Source: Goniomonas avonlea
Lineage: Eukaryota; Cryptophyceae; Goniomonadida; Goniomonadaceae
Assembly (NCBI GenBank): GCA_003573635.1
Contig: QUTJ01031224.1
Span: 1 to 10,435, forward strand
Length of the DNA: 10,435 nt
Direction of reading: 5' to 3'
The notes under the pieces are model-generated. The model was given only the letters and a program-made list of their open reading frames with translations. It was not told the origin of the DNA and ran no database searches. Positions 7,861 through 10,435 of this stretch are shown here, in pieces. Positions within the stretch are counted from its first letter, which is position 1, and the number at the start of each line of letters is the position of its first letter. The position numbers and the translations under genes were made by a program.

Positions 7861-10311
7861 ATGCCACCGCACAAATTCTTTGCCTTCGCTCCCGATAGGT
7901 CCTGTCAGCCAGAACTCTTTTGTGAACACTGCGGAGAATCGAGGACCCATCTACTCACGTCGCTAACACCGTATACCTGCGCTGCGCTTGGTGTGCTACT
8001 TGGGTTTGGCGCGATGTTCTCAATTAACACGCCCGATAGATGATGGAGGTCACAAAGGTAAAGAGGACAATTCAGCGCCTGCTTCCAGGCGCTGGTGGTT
8101 GACTGCAGTGGGGCTGGCACTGCTTTTTAGTTTGGCACTCTCGATCTTCGCAACTTTTGTATTGTTTCCCACTCGACAGGAGACGCATGCGTTGTCAACA
8201 CCGACTCGACAAGGTGCAACCTCTCTCGTCGAGCCTCCACCTTCTTCAGAATCCTGCTTTTTCACGCTCGACGGGCACATATACAACCTGCAGTCCATTG
8301 TCTTGGATCACTGTTACGACATCCCTGGAGCCGGCAGAAAATGCTTCTATTTGTCAACATGCTCAGGTTTTACCCCTCCCATCGGAATAGAAGGGTATTC
8401 CGGGACCTGCGGACACACTAGCAGTGCGTGTCTGTGTCACCCCGACACGTTCGACGACTTCGGCTCTCGTGTGTGTGTCAGCATTGGCGAATTGAGCACG
8501 CGCGAAGCGTTTGTGCACAGTGAATCAACTTTTGGACTCCGCCTCACAGCCCCGCGCTGCCTCGCCAACACGTCACAGGACTTTACTACTTTGCTGTTGT
8601 TTACATCGGCGAGCTCCCAACCACCAGGATTTGAGGACAATGGCATGGACGAAGCCTGCCGAGAAATGGGATTGGAGGACTCTCTTTGCGGGCAGTGCCT
8701 GATGGTGACAAACATCCTGATAGATCCCGGTCTGGACGCAGCTGGTGGCAAGCATCCGAATGAAGGGAAGTCGCACAGCACCCGTGGTCAGCAGTGGCGC
8801 GGCAGTGACTGGTCCAGACAAGAACATCTGCGCAACACCGGTGGCCAACTGGGCGGAAGCCCTCCGCGACACCCTGAAGATTACAGCCAGCACCGGTTCA
8901 CGAATCACGCCCCCCCCACCAACTTTGCACCCCCGCGACAAAATAGGTATTTTGGAGATGGCGGCCCCCCGTGGCCAGGCGGCAATGGCGGCGGCGGCAG
9001 CAGCAGCGGCGGTTCCACGAATCTCGGGGCCAAGGGCAGTGGTGGTGATTCGCGGCACCGTGGGGGCGGAGGCATGCACAGTGGAGGCCAAGCGCAGCCC
9101 CAGCCGCCAGGGCAGTTTGGGAGCGGCGGCCACGGAGGCGTATGGCAAGGGCCGCACGACGGCGGCATTCACGGTCCTCCTCCCCAGCCACCATAGTTAC
9201 ATACACACAGACATACATACATACATACATGCATGCATGCATACATACATACATACATACATACATACTACATACATACATACATCCATACATACATACA
9301 TGCATGCATGCATGCATGGATGCATACATCCTGGACACATACGCACGCATATGTACATCCACAACATAGATACAGACATGGATAGATACATACAGACATA
9401 CATACATACGTACATACAGACAGACAGTCATACAATTACATACATACGTACATACAGACAGACAGTCATACAATTCATACATACATCCATACATACTCAC
9501 GCACTCCTCCACAGGGCAGTTGGGTCGTGGCGGTCACGGCGGTGCATGCCCAGGGCCCCACGGCGGAGGCACGCAGCAGTGCGCAGGTGGTTCGGACCTG
9601 CATCATGTCGGGGGCAATCACGGCGGGAGCCACCACGTCGGGAGCCATCACGGCGAAATGAATCACGGTGGGAGCAATCACGGCGAAACGAATCACGGCG
9701 AAATGAATCACGGTGGGAGCCATCACGGCGAAATGAATCACGTCGGGAGCCATCACGGCGGAGGCCATCACGGCGGAGGCCATCTCGGCGAAATGAATCA
9801 CGTCGGGAGCCATCACGGCGAAATGAATCACGGTGGGAGCAATCACGGCTGGAGCCATCACGGCGAAACGAATCACGTCGGGAGCCATCACGGCGGAGGC
9901 CATTACGGCGGAGGCCATTACGGCGGAGGCCATCTCGGCGAAATGAATCACGGCGGGAGCCATCACGGGGGAGGCCATTACGGCGGAGGCCATCACGGCT
10001 GGAGCCATCACGGCGAAATTAATCACGGTGGGAGCAATCACGGCGGGCGTGATGGTGGTGACCACGGCCCACACGGTGACGGCGGCGGTGGCTGGAGGCA
10101 TGACCATCGCAGAAAAAAGCTTGAGCCAGGATTGCATCGAAAACTGGAACTGCAGATGTTTGTGAAGTTCCAGGAGCGACAACGGGAACGGCGGCAGGTC
10201 GGCGCTGTGAGTGATCGCAAGCCTATGCCAGTCAACGAGGAAGAGCTGTTTTACCAGCTCGCGCCCTCGTTTCGATCTCGGATCACGCTCGGTGCGGGGT
10301 TGTTCAGCTGA
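7861..10311 (+). CDS. Predicted single-pass membrane protein: MRH-like ectodomain plus His/Gly pentapeptide repeats
   Basis: Exons 7861-7990, 8040-9173 and 9515-10311 give 686 residues. The ATG at 7861 follows an in-frame TGA directly. Residues 1-61 are a short N-terminal tail with CEHC. Residues 62-86 form one transmembrane helix after Arg-Arg, as in a signal anchor, which would put the rest in the lumen or outside. Residues 116-262 are Cys-rich: the order CFFTLDGHIYNL, FYLSTCSG, GLRLTAPRC, TTLLLFTSA and PPGFED recalls mannose-6-phosphate-receptor-homology/ATG27-like domains, and one N-glycosylation sequon (NTS, 220) is present. About 280-421 is Gly/Pro/His-rich. Thirty 5-residue repeats (HHGEM, NHGGS, HHGGG and variants) follow, then a basic, probably helical C-terminus. 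The His array could bind Zn, Cu or Ni, which is inference. An equally good second-intron choice is donor 9150 with acceptor 9519. The family call is tentative. Confidence 0.72.
7991..8039 (+). other. Intron 1 of the membrane-protein gene (49 nt)
   Basis: GTGTGC...CGATAG in phase 1, with TTAAC 13 nt before the acceptor. It matches the MLH3 introns in length and branch motif. Splicing joins the ATG-containing exon to the transmembrane exon; without it the first reading frame stops at a TGA formed by 8041-8043. Confidence 0.75.
9174..9514 (+). other. Intron 2 of the membrane-protein gene, filled with CATA microsatellite
   Basis: Donor GGTCCTCC (phase 1; alternative GTATGG at 9150) and acceptor CTCCACAG. 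Nearly the whole 341 nt consists of CATA, CATG and CAGA tetranucleotides. The sequence just before the donor (about 9111-9173) and just after the acceptor (9512-9576) are diverged copies of each other, so the intron splits a tandem duplication. Confidence 0.65.
9198..9495. repeat. (CATA)n/(CATG)n/(CAGA)n compound microsatellite
   Basis: Long tetranucleotide tract with repeated CATG clusters (about 9230-9240 and 9300-9317) and CAGACAGA segments. A 33-nt stretch at 9405-9437 recurs identically at 9443-9475, a 38-bp period. It is intronic, and open frames through it (Tyr-Ile-His or Met-Tyr-Val-Cys runs) are artefacts. Confidence 0.93.
9601..10050 (+). repeat. Thirty 15-bp tandem repeats encoding (N/H)H-G-x-x units
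   Basis: Exactly thirty 15-bp units in frame, of types AATCACGGTGGGAGC, CATCACGGCGAAATG and CATCACGGCGGAGGC. Higher-order order is visible, for example HHGGG-HHGGG-HLGEM and later HHGGG-HYGGG-HYGGG-HLGEM, showing expansion by multi-unit duplication. Position 2 is His in all but five units, where it is Leu (2) or Tyr (3). Confidence 0.95.
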
Positions 10312-10435
10312 TGTGACAATTACTGTTTTCTCTCTCCTCCTCCTCCTCTCCTCGTTCTCCCCCCTTTCCTCCTCTTTCCTCGTACTGCTTCCTCCTCCCC
10401 TCCTCGGTCTTCCCCCTTCCCTCCTCTCCCTCCTC
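10312..10435. other. CT-rich 3' flank
   Basis: After the stop codon the plus strand is almost entirely C and T (TCCTCC and CCTCTTTCC variants) to the end of the window. It probably contains the 3' UTR; no polyadenylation signal or gene is seen. Confidence 0.7.

Noticed and set aside
8745-10022. Long plus-strand frame (425 codons) across the CATA tract and the RRNES repeats
   Set aside because: It runs through a tetranucleotide microsatellite and a 15-bp repeat without stops for compositional reasons. The His/Gly frame joins in phase to the membrane-protein exons and is preferred.
9601-10050. Possible CRISPR-like array
   Set aside because: The units are 15 bp, contiguous, with no unique spacers, and encode an in-frame protein repeat in a eukaryotic gene.
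9475-10182. Long minus-strand open frame with VMAPAVIHFAEM repeats
   Set aside because: It is the antisense shadow of the 15-bp repeat array, with no start context or conserved domain; it is kept only as a remark in the findings.

Overview
The window is nuclear DNA from a eukaryote, probably a protist or alga. The evidence is GT-AG introns in every gene, many simple-sequence tracts, and coding regions that only become continuous after splicing. Eleven of the introns are only 42-55 nt long and carry a YTNAY-like branch motif 10-20 nt before the acceptor, a style known from compact protist and algal genomes. One TTTAGGG-type telomere-like unit is compatible with an algal or plant-like telomere. 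The species cannot be named from the sequence.

Layout. Positions 1-1045 are low complexity: an (AG)n tract, C/T-rich DNA, a G-quadruplex/telomere-like stretch and degenerate CCTGCC repeats, with no convincing gene start. A plus-strand gene (at least 1046-3904, 5' end not found) encodes an unrecognised protein with an acidic/His patch, a helical segment and a Ser-Pro/Thr-Pro-rich repeat domain. Its first two introns are swollen by a 268-bp terminal-inverted-repeat element, duplicated exon starts and microsatellites. Positions 3905-4462 are a convergent intergenic spacer. The minus strand from 7614 to 4463 carries a complete 12-exon MLH3 (MutL homolog 3), resolved here exon by exon to 880 residues with ATPase and endonuclease motifs. 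A 246-bp divergent promoter separates it from a plus-strand gene (7861-10311) for a predicted single-pass membrane protein. That protein has a Cys-rich ectodomain resembling a mannose-6-phosphate-receptor-homology (MRH/ATG27-like) fold and exactly thirty 5-residue His/Gly repeats. The last 124 bases are CT-rich.

Functional links. MLH3 would pair with MLH1 (encoded elsewhere) in meiotic crossover formation and mismatch repair. It shares a promoter region, but no evident pathway, with the His-rich membrane protein. The most unusual feature is a shared way of enlarging introns. Intron 1 of the left gene and intron 2 of the right gene both carry CATA/CATC microsatellites, end in a nearly identical acceptor block, and lie beside duplicated copies of the exon start. 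In the left gene a TIR element abuts one such duplicated exon start, suggesting recent intron gain or enlargement.
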